Source: Cordylochernes scorpioides (lineage: Eukaryota > Arthropoda > Arachnida > Pseudoscorpiones > Chernetidae). Taken from it: DNA of 64,000 nt. Both the position numbers and the translations under genes were made by a program. The stretch lies in assembly GCA_030710605.1 (NCBI GenBank), contig CP092882.1, positions 16,552,062 through 16,616,061 on the forward strand. Direction: 5' to 3'. The notes beneath the pieces were generated by a model, which did not search any database, was not told the origin of the DNA, and was given only the letters and a program-made list of their open reading frames with translations. Of the stretch, positions 40,301-44,989 are shown piece after piece. Each line of letters opens with the position of its first letter. Position 1 is the first letter of the stretch.

Positions 40301-40421
40301 ATAAATGCTATCAGCCATGCCATAAAGAAGTTGTACCATACACCCAGGGGTACCCACCAGACTGAGAGGCCGAGGACCCCAGCAGAGCAACAAGGAAGAC
40401 CAGCACGGCGGACCGATCCAT
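1265..40421 (-). CDS. Secreted haem peroxidase (chorion peroxidase/peroxinectin-like), 15 exons, 3' end outside window
   Basis: Oxidises substrates with hydrogen peroxide, probably outside the cell. Animal relatives act in eggshell or cuticle cross-linking, adhesion and immunity. Exons join in phase to 762 codons: signal peptide (1-19), clip-like Cys-rich region (about 30-85), a helical linker (about 90-140) and the peroxidase domain (about 200 to the end). Visible by analogy with myeloperoxidase: distal QWGQFLDHD with Gln296, Asp299 and His300; Arg439 and Glu442 in GDSRVNEQ; proximal His543 in YRFGHSLV; Asn624 in [11 protein letters not shown]. Coding order runs from high to low coordinates: 40358-40421, 19521-19715, 18751-18909, 18202-18331, 16483-16691, 15567-15737, 14162-14341, 13114-13215, 12959-13054, 9890-10087, 7916-8052, 7654-7821, 7183-7385, 5660-5829, 1265-1370. 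The assignment of the first exon across a 20.6 kb intron rests on phase and signal peptide only. The family call is secure; the exact subfamily is not. Confidence 0.9.
1780..1938. mobile_element. Tigger/pogo-like MITE, family A copy 1
   Basis: Family A: about 160 bases, nearly palindromic. TIR CAGTAGAACCTCCCTTTAGC, core with gaggacacctctcc, TA targets. This copy is diverged. Confidence 0.8.
2140..2700 (-). pseudogene. EEP-type endonuclease fragment from a transposon
   Basis: About 173 codons with AGGVAIYRK, a middle strand [25 protein letters not shown] (metal/catalytic Asp-Asn) and, at the end, [10 protein letters not shown] and YFSYHRPIL (catalytic His). This is the C-terminal two-thirds of an endonuclease/exonuclease/phosphatase fold. 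Such domains occur in LINEs and in Helentron-type Helitrons. The SYHRPI form makes me lean to the latter, without proof. The N-terminal part and any RT or helicase are absent. Confidence 0.6.
3020..3175. promoter_or_regulatory. GC-rich island with 26-bp palindrome, possible promoter
   Basis: Contains a perfect palindrome (3072-3097), three atgcgcc words nearby, and gtgactcat (AP-1-like). Upstream of the minus-strand endonuclease fragment. The role is inferred only from composition. Confidence 0.3.
3205..3475. repeat. Inverted repeats of acacctatcccccgatttac
   Basis: Direct copies at 3210 and 3410, inverse at 3451. Mariner inserted immediately after the inverse copy. Confidence 0.75.
3484..4789 (+). 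mobile_element. Mariner-family element, complete with TIRs but broken transposase
   Basis: 28-bp terminal inverted repeats beginning CAGGGTCCATTATGAAAG and flanked by TA. The transposase reads from ATG 3679 ([20 protein letters not shown], helix-turn-helix region), through TGDESWMF (first Asp), [10 protein letters not shown] (second Asp), to [17 protein letters not shown] (third Asp) and a stop near 4719. Two lesions are seen: an in-frame TAA at 3913-3915, and a frameshift near 4500 consistent with two extra bases. Discounting those gives the DD34D spacing of true mariners. Inactive as it stands. Confidence 0.93.
3679..4719 (+). pseudogene. Mariner transposase pseudogene
   Basis: Cut-and-paste transposase, about 345 codons. 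First segment 3679-3912, second 3919-4495 in the same frame after a stop, third about 4497-4719 in another frame. Region order is DNA-binding N-terminus, then the DDD catalytic domain. Confidence 0.9.
4916..5093. mobile_element. Tigger/pogo-like MITE, family A copy 2
   Basis: TIR cagtagaacctccattag and inverted end gaggctctactg. Core contains ttttcatttgcaaaattacc. Confidence 0.85.
5186..5391. repeat. Fold-back repeat
   Basis: Arms aatcaaagctaagggcgacg and inverse, centre with ggctactatacaggctac direct repeats and ctcctgttgaaggaca. Confidence 0.85.
5466..5601. repeat. Fold-back repeat
   Basis: Arms ctcacaatgagtttcttttt...gaaagc and inverse. A single arm recurs at 36838-36915 and 22230-22290. 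Confidence 0.88.
5660..5829 (-). CDS. Peroxidase exon 14
   Basis: Encodes [37 protein letters not shown] and RFWYENGG, all typical of the C-terminal third of the domain. Acceptor ttgcttcag-like tgcttcag, donor CCAG/gtaggt. Confidence 0.92.
6545..6900 (+). pseudogene. Jockey-type LINE C-terminus with internal duplication
   Basis: Zinc-knuckle-like [19 protein letters not shown], then [20 protein letters not shown]. The last roughly 115 bases are tandemly duplicated (6670-6780, 6785-6895). A related end occurs at 57505-57600. Confidence 0.7.
7183..7385 (-). CDS. Peroxidase exon 13: haem-pocket Asn
   Basis: Encodes [40 protein letters not shown] (Asn624), then a helical region ending KFRLLYR. 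Joining in phase to exon 14 requires a GC donor (TACCG/gcaagt). Confidence 0.92.
7588..7637 (-). repeat. Partial duplicate of exon 12 3' end with second splice donor
   Basis: About 50 bases nearly identical to 7651-7700, including the codons for [15 protein letters not shown] and a gtaagg donor. It lies 63 bases away on the intron side. Confidence 0.85.
7654..7821 (-). CDS. Peroxidase exon 12
   Basis: Encodes [19 protein letters not shown] and later [19 protein letters not shown]. The donor is CAA/gtaggt. A duplicate of its 3' end with a competing donor (gtaagg) lies just downstream at 7588-7637. Reading through to that donor meets an in-frame TAG. Confidence 0.9.
7916..8052 (-). CDS. Peroxidase exon 11: proximal haem ligand
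   Basis: Encodes [18 protein letters not shown] and [13 protein letters not shown], with proximal His543. Acceptor gtgttcag, donor gttagt. It ends on a codon boundary. Confidence 0.93.
8329..8463. repeat. Fold-back repeat
   Basis: Arms aaagtatttaaaagcacgaa and acaaacttctactgtcctta with inverse copies meeting at ctgcacag. Confidence 0.85.
9120..9220 (+). mobile_element. SINE body fragment
   Basis: aataaccaaatggggctatg and cgaactgctttctacatatg match the SINE middle. A tail fragment (ggtaaaagcagtcgccaact) reappears at 9568-9642. Further scraps: 6214-6262 (minus) and 37466-37520. Confidence 0.65.
9890..10087 (-). CDS. Peroxidase exon 10: catalytic Arg and haem-ester Glu
   Basis: Encodes GDSRVNEQ (Arg439, Glu442), [16 protein letters not shown] and [14 protein letters not shown]. 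The acceptor catgtgctgcag is reproduced several times in the adjacent intronic tandem repeat at 10088-10700. Confidence 0.93.
10088..10700. repeat. About 87-bp tandem repeat, 7 units, containing the exon 10 acceptor
   Basis: Units begin ctgcagcacatgggac (plus strand) directly at the exon boundary. They run through agtagatcatcggagaattc and agaacatgtgttagag. Each carries the catgtgctgcag acceptor on the gene strand, or a close variant. Confidence 0.93.
11045..11963 (-). mobile_element. Internally deleted mariner-family element
   Basis: Ends CAAGGTGGGATCAATAAATA and its inverted copy, flanked by TA. The minus strand keeps the transposase start near 11801 ([20 protein letters not shown]), a middle part ([18 protein letters not shown]) and an end with [13 protein letters not shown] and [16 protein letters not shown] codons. 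It has several frame breaks and about 300 bases missing. Non-autonomous. Confidence 0.88.
12959..13054 (-). CDS. Peroxidase exon 9
   Basis: Encodes [20 protein letters not shown] and ends [12 protein letters not shown]. Its two Cys match the family loop that precedes the AGD-R--E motif. Donor gtactg is weak-moderate; phase joins exactly to the GDSRVNEQ exon. Confidence 0.9.
13055..13113 (-). other. 59-base intron in peroxidase gene
   Basis: gtgagt...gccag between exons 8 and 9. Retention would give an in-frame TGA; removal restores the conserved reading frame across the junction. Confidence 0.85.
13114..13215 (-). CDS. Peroxidase exon 8
   Basis: Encodes [20 protein letters not shown], the helix-forming motif present in nearly all animal haem peroxidases, then [13 protein letters not shown]. 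It is separated from the next exon by an unusually short 59-base intron with gtgagt...gccag borders. Confidence 0.92.
13405..13630. repeat. 55-bp tandem repeat, 4 units, pyrimidine-rich
   Basis: Units of tctccctccttcagtgcctt followed by cctctactgagggtgggcca, in the intron upstream of exon 8. Confidence 0.9.
13784..14125. mobile_element. Short mariner-derived MITE
   Basis: Inverted termini GGTAGGATCAAAAAGGTC / AACTTTTTGATCCTACC, 330-340 bases, no ORF. It inserted in the intron just 3' (gene sense) of exon 7. Confidence 0.8.
14162..14341 (-). CDS. Peroxidase exon 7
   Basis: Encodes [32 protein letters not shown] and [11 protein letters not shown], matching the cysteine-rich loop between distal and proximal pockets. 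Donor TTCG/gtaagt is strong. The acceptor ctgtcgcag has a weak pyrimidine tract, so the first few residues are less certain. Confidence 0.9.
14943..15025. mobile_element. Tiny inverted-repeat MITE
   Basis: Ends AAGGTTATCCCAAAAGTTCG and its inverted counterpart cgaacttttggcacaacctt, about 83 bases in total. The termini resemble mariner ends. Confidence 0.65.
15567..15737 (-). CDS. Peroxidase exon 6: distal haem pocket
   Basis: Begins VNLPRVSV and includes [18 protein letters not shown], with distal His300 and haem-ester Asp299. Acceptor cttgtcccag. The donor may be TCAG/gtgaca (used here) or ACCG/gtgtca 12 bases earlier; both keep phase, so four residues are uncertain. Confidence 0.9.
15845..16482. 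repeat. Diverged short tandem repeats next to exon 5 donor
   Basis: Irregular units of roughly 35-45 bases with the words cctaggaa, tctaccatcgac, ctactgtcaacatag and gacaaatacaatag. The words around ctaccatc resemble the exon 5 donor junction cctaccatcagcat. Confidence 0.75.
16483..16691 (-). CDS. Peroxidase exon 5: family signature before the distal helix
   Basis: Contains [16 protein letters not shown] and [19 protein letters not shown], the strongly conserved entry to the animal peroxidase domain. Acceptor gatgctcag, donor G/gtaggt. Diverged tandem copies of its 3' junction follow in the intron. Confidence 0.92.
18202..18331 (-). CDS. Peroxidase exon 4: start of peroxidase fold
   Basis: Encodes [19 protein letters not shown] and onward to EATQQLMR. 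Acceptor tactccag and donor gtaagt are both good. It continues in phase into the next exon (codon split CA/A). Confidence 0.88.
18751..18909 (-). CDS. Peroxidase exon 3: linker and helical segment
   Basis: Reads [14 protein letters not shown], then a charged heptad-like stretch ending ELQQMG. It is bounded by acceptor ctaacccag and donor gtaaga, in phase 1/1. It connects the clip-like region to the peroxidase domain and probably forms a short helix. Confidence 0.85.
19120..19520. repeat. 22-bp minisatellite, about 19 units, made of the exon 2 splice donor
   Basis: Units read gacctacgtgaaggacatgt on the plus strand with small variants. On the gene strand each unit contains TTCAC/gtaggtctcac, the exact exon 2 donor and the last exon bases. 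Confidence 0.97.
19521..19715 (-). CDS. Peroxidase exon 2: clip-like cysteine-rich region
   Basis: Encodes about 65 residues with Cys spacing of the clip/masquerade kind ([17 protein letters not shown], later [13 protein letters not shown]). Such disulphide-knotted regions precede the catalytic domain in several arthropod extracellular enzymes. The acceptor is ggtttcag and the donor is C/gtaggt. The donor is the first unit of a 22-bp tandem repeat that occupies the start of the intron. Confidence 0.85.
20060..20400. repeat. Fold-back repeat
   Basis: Arms tcaagaaaagctaactagat and cttgattaattaagaaag-type inverse; right arm contains gctgatgagggccaacagcc. Confidence 0.75.
20806..20953. repeat. 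Fold-back repeat
   Basis: Arms aggcatatattggatcaaaa and atttcagttgg with inverse copies. Left-arm pieces recur at 21296 and 25440. Confidence 0.85.
21766..22131 (+). mobile_element. tRNA-headed SINE copy 1 plus partial duplicate
   Basis: Head with B-box-like acgacccgggttcgattcc, then gcccccgattcttgcaaaag, aaccccaccagcgagtgcaa, gcacttacagtaaaagcagt and ccatgattatcatggcctgt. The second partial copy starts at 22069. Confidence 0.85.
22365..23189 (+). mobile_element. Non-autonomous Helitron 1
   Basis: Starts a/TCTATATTAATAAAATG. It ends with a GC hairpin (cccgggcgaagccggg), a short spacer and CTAG/t, the Helitron 3' signature. 825 bases, no ORF. Confidence 0.85.
23534..23689. repeat. Near-perfect fold-back repeat, arms about 75 bp
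   Basis: ataaaacaacacttaaagtt ... caaagagaaata inverted almost without change around a six-base centre. Confidence 0.93.
23914..24140 (-). other. Unassigned open stretch in peroxidase intron 1
   Basis: A minus-strand frame without ATG runs about 75 codons with hydrophilic sequence ([15 protein letters not shown]). It might be an extra exon between exons 1 and 2, but I see no convincing donor and no family match. It interrupts a repeat-rich region. Confidence 0.2.
25479..25772 (+). mobile_element. tRNA-headed SINE copy 2
   Basis: Full-length, from ggggtcggtggaaggatggt to ctagggataagc. B box GGGTTCGATTACC. Confidence 0.87.
25829..26005. mobile_element. Tigger/pogo-like MITE, family B copy 1
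   Basis: TIR CAGTTAAACCTGTCTATAG and its inverse ctatagacaggtttaactg, 177 bases, TA-rich flanks. Confidence 0.87.
26018..26339. mobile_element. Tigger-like MITE, family C
   Basis: TIR CAGTGGACCCTCGGTTTACG and its inverse gcaaaccgagggtccactg, 322 bases with repeated acgagc words. It begins 12 bases after family B copy 1. Confidence 0.87.
26345..26556 (-). repeat. Hammerhead-bearing repeat, copy B
   Basis: Same order as copy A, about 85-90% alike by eye. Begins right after Tigger-like MITE C. Confidence 0.85.
26511..26555 (-). ncRNA. Hammerhead ribozyme motif, copy B
   Basis: Core CTGACGA, stem II GGGC/GCCC with aatta loop, GAAAC, loop CATG, GTC. Stem I CTAGA/TCTAG gives five pairs. The stem I sequence differs from copy A but stays paired. 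Confidence 0.65.
26787..27034. mobile_element. Possible Helitron 5' remnant next to tRNA-Gly
   Basis: tatatatataaaaatgaaat resembles Helitron 5' ends; no 3' end was found before the Helitron 2 junction at 27147. Weak. Confidence 0.35.
27035..27105 (+). tRNA. tRNA-Gly (anticodon GCC)
   Basis: 71 bases folding as a cloverleaf: acceptor GCATCGG with CCGATGC, discriminator A, D-arm GGTTCAGTGGTAGAA, anticodon loop with GCC, T-loop TTCGATT. One T-stem base (CAGGG rather than CCGGG) breaks a pair. A T-run for Pol III termination follows at once. The downstream 35-40 bases are shared with the second copy at 34 kb. Possibly functional, possibly a recent mobile copy. Confidence 0.85.
27561..29599 (-). 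mobile_element. Helitron 3 (minus strand) carrying a 32-bp minisatellite
   Basis: On the minus strand it starts a/TCAATATATATAAAATTG (29599) and ends with hairpin and ccgctag/t (27561). The core holds the 27916-29250 tandem repeat. Nested in Helitron 2. Confidence 0.85.
27916..29250. repeat. 32-bp minisatellite, about 40 units
   Basis: Units ttggctttttatcttacatt plus cactcttcattg, with t/c variants and several 8-base-shorter units. Open frames of up to 462 codons here are repeat artefacts ([23 protein letters not shown] peptides). Confidence 0.97.
29690..30115. repeat. Fold-back repeats flanking the tRNA-Thr-like gene
   Basis: Arms ataatacggcttgtgattgt and caatcacaagccgtattata at 29968-30113. 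A third diverged arm lies at 29680-29780, on the other side of the tRNA-like gene. Confidence 0.8.
29852..29923 (-). tRNA. tRNA-like gene, anticodon GGT (Thr), probable pseudogene
   Basis: 72 bases with a perfect 7-bp acceptor (TCCAGGG/CCCTGGA), a D-arm TAGCCTAGTGG matching the Pol III A box, anticodon stem TCTGC/GCGGA, and a B box ATTCGATTCCC. The anticodon loop CCGGTAA has C instead of the near-universal U33, and the T-stem has mismatches. It lies between arms of a fold-back repeat. Confidence 0.55.
30203..30857 (-). mobile_element. Non-autonomous Helitron 4
   Basis: Minus strand: 5' TCTTATATATATAAAAATG, 3' hairpin cccgggcgttgcccgg and ctag/t. Contains two copies of the attcgttacaattataaatt segment. 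Confidence 0.83.
30858..31234. other. AT-rich flank of the haspin-like gene
   Basis: Very AT-rich, many TATA-like words; would hold the promoter, but no single site stands out. Confidence 0.5.
31235..32218 (+). CDS. Haspin-like protein kinase, single exon, probable pseudokinase
   Basis: A 327-codon ORF. Haspins phosphorylate histone H3 Thr3 in mitosis. Visible kinase features: Lys71 in VYKVIPI; Glu99 in the C-helix IRLELRAF; catalytic loop [14 protein letters not shown] (residues 201-214); metal-binding Asp244 in [10 protein letters not shown]. The FEHRxLH and IDYxxSR forms are haspin hallmarks; ordinary kinases have HRD and DFG. Residue 206, normally the catalytic Asp, is Asn. The N-terminus lacks a clear Gly-rich loop and the protein is far shorter than vertebrate haspin. 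It has no introns and is set in AT-rich DNA within peroxidase intron 1, opposite strand, about 380 bases after a Helitron. Retroposed copy or lineage-specific expansion are both possible. I see no poly(A) tract or target duplication. The reading frame is intact, so selection is likely. Confidence 0.75.
   Translation: MYFWQNVIYKFLKLSCDERKMLKDILKLVSNRKLRSFEDCFKTQKFYKLCTESKAEYLATIDIANPERVYKVIPICLESELNSTSKDDFCWNLKQIRLELRAFKALSTLEIANDNFCLPIKKWIVCDTKSEFLKYCPQSQIYTGIDISNDNSKHLFAVYEIERIGETLISFMKNHKLTGLQFRSIFYQVSTALNLAAEFLGFEHRNLHPNNILICPTKKTEITYNRKEDSFCIETFGYQVKLIDYSYSRFTYKSVTYFSEYTSPYLPTVGCQLPSKNLGRYHMVDRYFVLSNLDKCFNDFAKHQEKYPEDIKKELHWNIYNELSSVY
32219..34002. other. Intronic or intergenic, no gene seen
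   Basis: AT-rich with T-runs after 33490; short ORFs only. An AATAAA word at about 32726 could serve the haspin-like gene. Confidence 0.5.
34003..34398 (-). mobile_element. Non-autonomous Helitron 5 carrying tRNA-Gly
   Basis: Minus strand: 5' TCTACTTATATATTTGCC, 3' hairpin cccgggctttgcccgg and ctag/t. Two tandem copies of the attcgttacaattataaatt segment. The tRNA-Gly lies near the 5' end, same strand. Confidence 0.8.
34260..34330 (-). tRNA. tRNA-Gly (GCC) copy inside a Helitron
   Basis: Same gene as at 27 kb with an intact T-stem (CCGGG), but the first base is C, giving a mismatch at the end of the acceptor stem. It is followed by a T-run and the same flank (caatttttaaaactcattta). It lies between the recognisable ends of a non-autonomous Helitron. 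Confidence 0.8.
34399..38885. other. Mostly featureless AT-rich intron
   Basis: Apart from MITE A copy 3 and the single fold-back arm at 36838, I see only low-complexity sequence, a repeated pair of paragraphs near 35830 and 35960 (cacagtctgtatttagaata) and a mariner-end scrap at 37845. Confidence 0.5.
35424..35583. mobile_element. Tigger/pogo-like MITE, family A copy 3
   Basis: Same family; right end ggaggttctacta has lost the terminal G. Confidence 0.83.
38888..39187 (+). mobile_element. tRNA-headed SINE copy 3
   Basis: Full-length; head gatcggtggtcggtggaagg, B box GGGTTCGATTCCC. Confidence 0.87.
39330..40320. repeat. 83-bp minisatellite in peroxidase intron 1
   Basis: Units of gaaacgttaccatccatacc, agatagattgcaatat, acggaatgtactcgagatgg and tatctaccaactactggaca. 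They are crisp near 39840-40310 and decay toward 39330. They start about 40 bases inside intron 1 after exon 1. Confidence 0.93.
40358..40421 (-). CDS. Peroxidase exon 1: start codon and signal peptide
   Basis: ATG at 40421-40419 lies in a good context (G at -3 and +4). It encodes [19 protein letters not shown], a short charged N-terminus, a hydrophobic core and a small-residue cleavage site, which is a textbook secretion signal. The exon ends TCTG before a gtgggt donor in phase 1, exactly the phase that the clip exon at 19715 needs. Linking it to the downstream exons is inference, because 20.6 kb lie between and no transcript is available. It may have further small exons behind it. Confidence 0.65.
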
Positions 40422-40943
40422 CCCGACTGCTGCAGGAAGATGGCGCTACTGGGCTCAAGGACGACCAGTCCGTGCTCTCAGCTCACCCACACACCAATTT
40501 CTTCTTTCATAATCAATCCATTGTGACCGGTCTGTGCGTATTACATTCGTACCCAACAAACAAGAGAAGAAGACAATACAGTGAATACCCAGACTCTTAT
40601 ACAAGATTACACGATTCTTGATCTTTTTTGTTTTTTTACTCGACACACACTAAAACAAGCTTTATTTAGACGTTACACATTGTATAATTATATACATAAA
40701 ATGATAATAAAACATGTCAGAGAGAATATATACAGAGTTATACATTATGTACTTGAGTCACTAAAATTAAATCAACTCTTTTTCTACATCATATTCGTTA
40801 TTAAAAATCAACATTTTTCCATAGGTTGTATATGACGTATTTAGTAATATCAAAAGTCCTTATTATATCAATTGCTTCTTTATCTTGTCGCCGAGATGGT
40901 AGCTCAAGACAGAGATGGCTGGCGTCTCATCGTGTTTGGGATG

Positions 40944-41397
40944 CATTACATACAGTGGGCCACAACGTTCGATTGCGAATAAAATTATTTATCTTATCTT
41001 TATTAACGACGAATCTGCCTCGATCGAAAACAAATTTCGAATTTATTTTCCTACATATTGATATCATTTTTCTGTAAATAGCCGTCAGCAAGAAGGACAG
41101 TCAAAATAACGGTGTTCTATAGACGGAGGGTCCCCGCACGATGGGCATTGCGGTTGACCAAGGCGTCCTGAATATAGTAACGCTCGTAATTTCAACCTCC
41201 AAGCAAGGTCTTTGAATTTGTTTTTCATTGGTTTCCATAAAGGTTTATTACATGAATTCAATTTTGCTACTTTGTTGATTTTTTTTTTCGTGCAGAGCTC
41301 ACAACAACATTCTGTGTTTGCTAGTATCTTACTGTGATACAACATATAAACGTGTTTTGAATCAAATAAACGGCTACGTCTATAATGCTACGAAAGA
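40944..41397 (-). pseudogene. LINE reverse-transcriptase C-terminal fragment
   Basis: AWRLKLRALLYSGRLGQ and CPSCGDPPSIEHRYFDC, the terminal Cys-His motif of LINE polymerases. Reading continues past a stop into ICRKINSKFVFDRGRF. Decayed. Confidence 0.65.
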
Positions 41398-41405
41398 TGA
41401 AAGTT

Positions 41406-41597
41406 TTACTTAGCTATACGTTTTATTCTTCTCCTGGGCCTTATCTTAAAAAGATGTTGACGACCAATCCATACCACTCGTTCATAACATTTGTCAAAAT
41501 GGTCTTCTGTTGACAAGTCCATGCAGTCTTTTATATCATCAAGCCAATTGGACCATCCTCTTCCAGATATCCTCTTAAATCGACTCTGAAGTATCAC
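41406..41597 (-). pseudogene. Second LINE C-terminal tail fragment
   Basis: SGRGWSNWLDDIKDCMD followed by CYERVVWIGRQ resembles the GR--RWLDDIK tail of CR1/RTE-type LINE ORF2 proteins. Confidence 0.55.
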
Positions 41598-42029
41598 TAG
41601 AGTGATATATAAATGGTCTATTTGTACAATATGTTCCGAGTAGGAGATCTTATGTTCTATTACACACCGATGGATAGTGGGCTACCTAGACCGAGGTCTG
41701 TACGCCAATATCTCATATAACATCGTAGGATGGAATCGCTACCTAAGCTAGTATTTATTGAACGCCTGCAGCCAAAGCTGTACCCCTGCCATCCAGTTTT
41801 CCAGCCAGTTAGGAACTGGTGCATTCTCCATGCACCGAGCGGTCATTTGGTATGTCCCCTTGCGCCCACCTTTATGGTTTAGCTTCATGGGGTCGCCCAA
41901 TCAGCCCACAGACGTCTACGAGAGTTTCATGGCCAGGTTGCTGTTCTCTCGTTTTGACTGGGTTAAACCCGTCCTATACTCCAATAGGACTGGTCCAATA
42001 TGACAAAAAATGTCATATAACAGTTGTGA

Positions 42030-42175
42030 GAAGTTAGGCTCGTGTTCTTTTCACTGGTGATTCACGTCTTGAGCCTGATTCCCTGTCACCATTAAGGAAA
42101 GAAACTGCCGTGGAAAGTCCAATGTCATGGTCTGGGATGGGTGCCATGCTGGACAGTCCCTACACGTATTAGAAC
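42030..42175 (+). pseudogene. Possible Tc1-like transposase scrap
   Basis: Codons for VFFTGDSRLEPD and, in another frame, a MVWDGC-like block resemble the DESR and MVWG region of Tc1 transposases. No ends identified. Weak. Confidence 0.25.
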
Positions 42176-42537
42176 GAGAAACCCTGACTGCTCACAGTCA
42201 TGTTATGACAGGGGATGAGCCAAGCCATCCCAATATATTTTTCATCACAGTAAGGATAGTAAAATTTGTGTTGTATAAAAGAAACATTCGTGATTTAAAT
42301 AATTGCATATTTCCCATTGTTGTGTCGTCCTGTCTCTCCAATCACCAACACGATTGCGTGGGCAAATATGGATTTTATTGCCAACACAAGATAAGGTACA
42401 AAACTAACTTAACGTGCTAATGAACTGCCATTCGAAAACTGACAACGGTAATCATATCTTACAAAAGTACGATTAATAACTATGTAAAATAGCATAACAA
42501 ATAACTATACAAAAATTTTCTGTGAAAATAGACACTT

Positions 42538-42752
42538 CGGCAAGTTAAAGTTTTTTTTTTTTTCTCAACGTTTCGATAAAATCTTTTGTCTTCGTCAGGA
42601 TAAATAAATAAAAATAAAGCATTTGGCAAGGCGTTAAAATTTGTTCTGATGTTGCAAGGTTTCTCTTGACGAAGACAAAAGATTTTTGTCGAAGTGTTAA
42701 GAAAATAAAAAAAAACTCTAACTGGCCGAAGTGTCTATTTTTCACAGAAATA
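42538..42752. repeat. Fold-back repeat with hammerhead-like loops
   Basis: Arms cacttcggcaagttaaagtt and inverse ctctaactggccgaagtgtc. Both contain a CTGACGA/GAAAC-like block. Confidence 0.8.
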
Positions 42753-43788
42753 TGAATACCGGCCAGACAACCTCTATCTTCAGGATATGCAAATTACAAG
42801 AAACATATGCAAATACACCAATATTCTGTTATGTTTTAAAAGATTTACATAATTAGTTTCACAGAAGCAGTATATTGTTTTCATAGGACTTTCCCGTTTT
42901 GAATGTTAATTTTGGTAAATCCACAGTTGGTTTCAAGATAATTTTTTTTAAGGTTAAACAAGGAAGAGAAAGTGAGGAAATATCTTGTTTAAAAAGTTCT
43001 TCCCAAACATATCAAGAACCTCAGCCTACATTTCGGAATCTGGAAACCCCAAGTTGAGTCAGACAAGTTGAAGGTTTCGTGACCGCTTGTTTTCCTTGCT
43101 ATTATCTCTTCTGCTGGTTGAATGTCGTACCCTTGCATAACATGTGGTCACACCTCCTTTTTATTCTCGTTTGGTTTAAATATTTCTTCTGAAAAATATT
43201 CTTCTTTTTCTATTGAAATTATGGGATTGCATAAAAAGAATCATACGCGTCTAAAATAGTTTCGTATTTTGATAACAGATGGCGCGCTAGTGCATCGTAA
43301 TAAAAAATATGTGTTTATATATTTATAATTGTATGTAATTCTGCTATCCTCAAAGCCTATGTCCATAGTTCATCTAAAATACCCATTTCAAGAGTCTAGC
43401 ATCAGTATCACTATAAAATTAAGATCGAAAAATGCAACATAAAAGCGGTGTGGTAGATTAAACTGGGAGGGTTCACCACTGATGAGCCAGGCCCCCCCAT
43501 TAATTTTTCCATTGCAGTAAGGGCAGTAGAAATTGTTTAACTTTTAAAAAGAATCATACGCGTCTATAATAGTTTTGAATTTTATTTATATGTGTGTTTC
43601 CATATTTGTGTTATATACAAATACAAATCGAATAAACATCACATTTTTTTGTAAATTATTTTGTTTAATAGATTTATTTTTCAAACTTTCGGTTAATTTG
43701 TATCAAATTATTGCAACCATTATATTACGTAGTGAAAATAACTGGCTGATTGGGAAATGAGTTTTTAAAAAAGAAAATACACTCATGG
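42753..43788. other. No gene seen; repeat scraps
   Basis: Contains gatggcgcgctagtgcatc and the gggagggttcaccactgatg word (43465), both of which recur in this window (300-390, 5950, 17870, 38700, 46950). Confidence 0.5.
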
Positions 43789-43993
43789 ACAAAACATAAG
43801 GAAGTTGTACCTTTTAACATGTATATCAGGATTCAGACAATAACTCTGAAAGATATTAAAGTGACCTTTATTGAAGATACAAGAGATAACTAAGTGTGAA
43901 CAAAATTACCTGTCTCCTTCAAAAAAAAAAAAAAAAAAAGACGATCGGCGACATCAAAGACTTTTCATTTCATTAAGTTGTGTCCATGAGTGT
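43789..43993. mobile_element. MITE with cactcatggaca termini
   Basis: Inverted ends ACACTCATGGACAAAAC / gttgtgtccatgagtgt, about 205 bases, containing an A-run. Internal words (ctttcagagtta, ctcaatcc) recur near 10720-10870. Confidence 0.7.
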
Positions 43994-44329
43994 AGATACA
44001 TCGATTGTTCTTATGTATCCTCTGAGGAAGGCGGCATTGAGTCGCCGAAACATCGGTATAGATAAATAACTGAAGAACAATAAATATATATGGTAATTTA
44101 AACCAACAACCCCATATTGTATATAACTTATAACAAGATTTTCATGTTGTATAATAGAAACACATCTGTAAATGATTATACGCATGATTGACATGTGTCA
44201 TTACATCACCATATGTAATGTACTTTGTACAAACTGAGAATAAATAAATAAAACTCTGTAATAGATTAAGAGTTGAGCTAAAGCAAAAGGTCAAAAACGT
44301 CTAAAATCGAGATAGATTTAGAAGTCCCA

Positions 44330-44530
44330 AAACAAGGTCTAAAGATGGAAACTGCCACGGCGCCAGTGTCCAATTTCGCCAGACGATCCACACTCTTCGC
44401 ATCTGTTGAAATGCAATACTCCCTTTCTCGGGAAAGATATATAAGGCCCCCGTCTTAACCTATAAATACAGTCACTTGACAGTTACTTCACCATCTGCGT
44501 GAGCCCTCGTCGGTTGTACCCCAGGTCCAC
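44330..44530 (-). pseudogene. Possible LINE C-terminal fragment
   Basis: YISFPRKGVLHFNRCEECGS then GEIGHWRRG suggests a Cys-His terminal motif. A flanking minus-strand ORF (44532-44774) is hydrophilic and unrecognised. Confidence 0.3.
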
Positions 44531-44989
44531 CTCATCCACCATGTAGACCATTAAGAACTCTTCCATCTCCATCTTTCGCTCCTAGCTCAACTTTTATCTG
44601 TTCACGGAACTTTCTTAGTGCAACTGTGTCTTCGTTTTTTGTGTGGATATTCCCAAGCTTTCCACTCTGCCTCGACCACGACTGCCTGTACTCTGTGAGA
44701 ACTTTTAAAGGTCTTCCAAGGTGCAGGGAGGTACTGGAAAACTCCTTATCCTGACTGTTCCTCTCGGTCAACACAGTATAGCGAGAGTCAACAGGAACAC
44801 ATCACATATTAAGTCGACAGGATTCTACAAGAGGCTACCAGACCTTATCACAATTTAAGTCGACTGGATACCTCATCACATTTATCCATATTGAATTTAT
44901 AAATTCAATTGCCATCTATCGATAAAATTTGTAACAAATAAATTTAATGGAAAATATCCATATTATTTATTATTTATTAAACATTTATC

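Noticed and set aside
40225..40458. Minus-strand 77-codon ORF in a different frame at exon 1
   Set aside because: The overlapping frame from 40421 gives a clean signal peptide in the right splice phase.
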